From an uncultured Clostridia bacterium (GTDB taxonomy: Bacteria; Bacillota; Clostridia; Oscillospirales; Acutalibacteraceae): a stretch of 9,314 nucleotides of DNA. A program made the position numbers and the translations under genes. The notes beneath the pieces were generated by a model. That model was not told the origin of the DNA, searched no databases, and worked only from the letters and a program-made list of their open reading frames with translations. The stretch is from assembly GCA_946610835.1 (NCBI GenBank), contig CAMOCU010000020.1, forward strand, positions 1 through 9,314, in the 5' to 3' direction. Positions 8,101-9,314 of this stretch are shown here, one piece after another. The number at the start of each line of letters is the position of its first letter. Within the stretch, counting starts at the first letter, position 1.

Positions 8101-8130
8101 TTGACAGTCGTTACAGACATTTTGTATAAT
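8101..8130 (+). promoter_or_regulatory. sigma-A-type promoter for the protein kinase gene
   Basis: TTGACA (8101-8106) and TATAAT (8125-8130) both match the housekeeping consensus exactly, with an 18-bp spacer, inside an AT-rich island in otherwise GC-rich DNA. Transcription would start near 8137 and give a leader of about 125 nt before the kinase ATG. Its -35 box directly abuts the -35 box of the opposing forespore-type promoter, so the two polymerases would probably compete for this site. Confidence 0.8.
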
Positions 8131-8215
8131 ATTCATAGATTCCGGTAAACGTCCTGTTTTTCGACGCCCGGATCGTCAGAACAATGTTGCCCGTCGCGTC
8201 AATTTCCGCCGGCAT
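8111..8215 (-). other. short coding-like frame (34 residues), possible remnant of a lost gene
   Basis: On the minus strand the frame from an ATG at 8215 to a TAA at 8113-8111 reads like the end of a beta-rich protein (EIDATGNIVLTIRA, then FTGIYEYYTKCL). The frame stays open upstream of the ATG back to a TAA near 8265, adding residues such as RRDLPGSVSVR. No ribosome binding site precedes the ATG. The frame runs across the plus-strand promoter, and the opposing kinase gene occupies the region upstream. I do not recognise the sequence. It may be chance, a decayed C-terminus of a gene that once stood before spoVAC, or a small protein made from an unseen promoter. Confidence 0.25.
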
Positions 8216-8237
8216 GCGGACGCTGACAGATCCGGGC
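8166..8237 (+). repeat. inverted repeat / stem-loop in the kinase leader
   Basis: The arm at 8166-8179 (GCCCGGATCGTCAG) is the reverse complement of 8223-8237 (CTGACAGATCCGGGC) except for one bulged A at 8228. This gives a 14-bp stem around a 43-nt interior. A second small hairpin sits inside (TCCGC at 8205-8209 with GCGGA at 8216-8220, 6-nt loop). It lies wholly in the predicted kinase leader, ending 12 nt before the AAGGAGG site. No T-run follows, so it is not a classical terminator. It could be a regulatory RNA fold or a DNA operator. I cannot assign it to a known riboswitch class. Confidence 0.6.
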
Positions 8238-8249
8238 AAATCGCGCCGC

Positions 8250-8256
8250 AAGGAGG
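8250..8256 (+). promoter_or_regulatory. ribosome binding site of the kinase gene
   Basis: AAGGAGG lies 6 nt before the ATG at 8263. It selects this start over an upstream out-of-frame ATG at 8184, which has no such site. Confidence 0.85.
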
Positions 8257-8262
8257 CCGTTT

Positions 8263-9314
8263 ATGCAAAGATGTCTTGGATGCATGCGCACATACGACAC
8301 GCAGTACGCCCTGTGTCCGCACTGCGGTTATGTCCGCGACAGCGTCCCCGGGGATTCCAACCAGCTTCCCCCGGGCACCGTTCTGCAAAACAGATACACG
8401 CTCGGCAGGGCACTCGGGCGCGGAGGATTCGGGATCACATACATCGCCTGGGACAGCCGGCTCGAACAGGCTGTTGCAATCAAGGAATATCTGCCGGGCG
8501 TTTTCGCCTCGCGCACCGTCGGGCGCAACACCGTTTCGTGTTACAGCGAAAACGCACGCGCACAGTTCACCGCCGGCCTGCAAAAAACGCTCCGCGAAAG
8601 CCGCATGCTCGCGCAGTTCTCCCATCTTGACGGCGTGGTGCGCGTATTCGACTGCTTTGAAGAAAACGAAACGGCTTATATCGTCATGGAACTGCTGCGC
8701 GGACAAACGGTCAGCGAGATGCTCAAGCAGTCCGGCGCCATGCCGCTGCAGGACGTGCTGCGGATCATGGAGCCCATTCTGCGCGCACTCGGGCAGATTC
8801 ACCAAACCGGCCTGATCCATCGGGACGTCGCGCCGGACAATATCTTCGTTTGTGACGACGGCAAGGTCAAGCTGCTGGATTTCGGTGCGGCGCGCGTGAG
8901 TTCGGATATGGATGAACACACCCTTTCTATTGTGCTCAAGCACGGCTACGCACCCATCGAACAGTACAGCAGCCGCGGCCGTCAGGGGCCGTATACCGAT
9001 GTTTATGCCGCCGGCGCCACGATTTACAAGATGCTGACCGGCCAAACGCCGCCGTCCGGTCTGGATCGCATGCAGCAGGACGATCTGCGTCCTGTGCAGG
9101 ACTTTGTCCGCGTACCCGATTCGGTGCAGCGCGCGCTGCAGCACAGTATGGCGCTGCGCGCCGCCGACCGCACGCAAAGCGCGGAGCAGCTGCTGCTGGA
9201 ACTGACGGGCGCGGCAGCACGGAAAAATGCGCCTGCTGCCGGGCAAAAACCGCACAAAACAGCGCACGGCGCATTTCGCAGCACCGCGCTGCCGATTCTT
9301 TTGGGCATTGCCGC
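8263..9314 (+). CDS. Ser/Thr protein kinase with N-terminal zinc ribbon, 3' end outside window
   Basis: 350 codons are visible and the frame is open at the window end. A short zinc ribbon comes first: C4-x2-C7, then C18-P-H-C21-G. The kinase domain (about residues 46-310) has the glycine loop LGRGGFGITY (51-60), the ATP-anchoring lysine in VAIKEYLPG (K74), a candidate helix-C glutamate E112, catalytic loop HRDVAPDN (186-193; D188, N193), LDFGAAR (D206), GYAPIEQY (228-235) as the APE-like motif, and DVYAAG (246-251). The lysine usual two residues after the catalytic Asp is Ala190. Related Firmicute kinases often carry HRDISPDN, so this looks like a subfamily trait and not inactivation. After a basic linker a hydrophobic segment begins at about residue 339 (ALPILLGIAA), so it is probably membrane-anchored. 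Any sensor domain would lie beyond the window. It is transcribed divergently from the spoVA operon. Its substrate is unknown. Confidence 0.93.
   Translation, partial: MQRCLGCMRTYDTQYALCPHCGYVRDSVPGDSNQLPPGTVLQNRYTLGRALGRGGFGITYIAWDSRLEQAVAIKEYLPGVFASRTVGRNTVSCYSENARAQFTAGLQKTLRESRMLAQFSHLDGVVRVFDCFEENETAYIVMELLRGQTVSEMLKQSGAMPLQDVLRIMEPILRALGQIHQTGLIHRDVAPDNIFVCDDGKVKLLDFGAARVSSDMDEHTLSIVLKHGYAPIEQYSSRGRQGPYTDVYAAGATIYKMLTGQTPPSGLDRMQQDDLRPVQDFVRVPDSVQRALQHSMALRAADRTQSAEQLLLELTGAAARKNAPAAGQKPHKTAHGAFRSTALPILLGIA

Noticed and set aside
6305..8104. Plus-strand open frame of 599 codons
   Set aside because: It lies opposite spoVAC, spoVAD and the synthase start, all of which are confirmed by family motifs. 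It has low-complexity composition and no good ribosome site.
8166..8237. Inverted repeat as a rho-independent terminator
   Set aside because: No T-run follows either arm, and it lies between divergent starts where neither gene ends.
8184..8630. Plus-strand frame starting at an ATG upstream of the kinase
   Set aside because: It is out of frame with the kinase, lacks a ribosome site, and its start falls inside the leader stem-loop.
8176..9267. Minus-strand open frame of 363 codons
   Set aside because: It is antisense to the kinase domain, whose plus-strand frame has all catalytic motifs and a ribosome site.

Overview
This window looks like chromosome from a GC-rich, endospore-forming Firmicute, most likely a clostridial lineage such as Oscillospiraceae/Ruminococcaceae. 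The evidence is two clear spoVA sporulation genes, strong AAGGAGG-type ribosome binding sites, and a zinc-ribbon Ser/Thr kinase of a type common in that group. The taxonomic placement is inference. No rRNA, tRNA, CRISPR array, insertion sequence or phage gene was seen.

Almost all of the left 8 kb is one minus-strand gene series, read from right to left: spoVAC (8049-7591), spoVAD (7594-6569), a 50-codon basic ORF (6572-6420), and a very large cyclic beta-1,2-glucan synthase (CGS/NdvB type) gene. The last gene starts with GTG at 6435 and is still open at base 1, after 2145 codons. Consecutive genes overlap by 4, 4 and 16 nt, so this is a tightly coupled operon. No spoVAE gene follows spoVAD, although that is the usual clostridial order.

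The right end carries a divergent plus-strand gene (8263 to the window end, partial) for a Ser/Thr protein kinase with an N-terminal four-cysteine zinc ribbon. The 213-bp region between the divergent genes is AT-richer than its surroundings and holds two abutting promoters. On the plus strand there is a perfect sigma-A-type promoter (TTGACA-N18-TATAAT) for the kinase. On the minus strand there is a forespore-type promoter (GCATA-N15-GGGAAAGCTA, sigma-F/sigma-G-like) directly in front of spoVAC. The kinase leader also contains a long inverted repeat. On the minus strand of the same region lies a short coding-like reading frame that may be a gene remnant.

The most interesting reading is that a cyclic glucan synthase has been wired into a forespore-expressed spoVA operon. 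SpoVAC and SpoVAD act in dipicolinic acid (DPA) uptake into the developing spore. A membrane enzyme making cyclic glucan in the same cell and at the same time would suggest an undescribed glucan role in spore osmotic or envelope physiology. The gene order and coupling are seen directly. The promoter class is a motif match, and the physiological role is inference.
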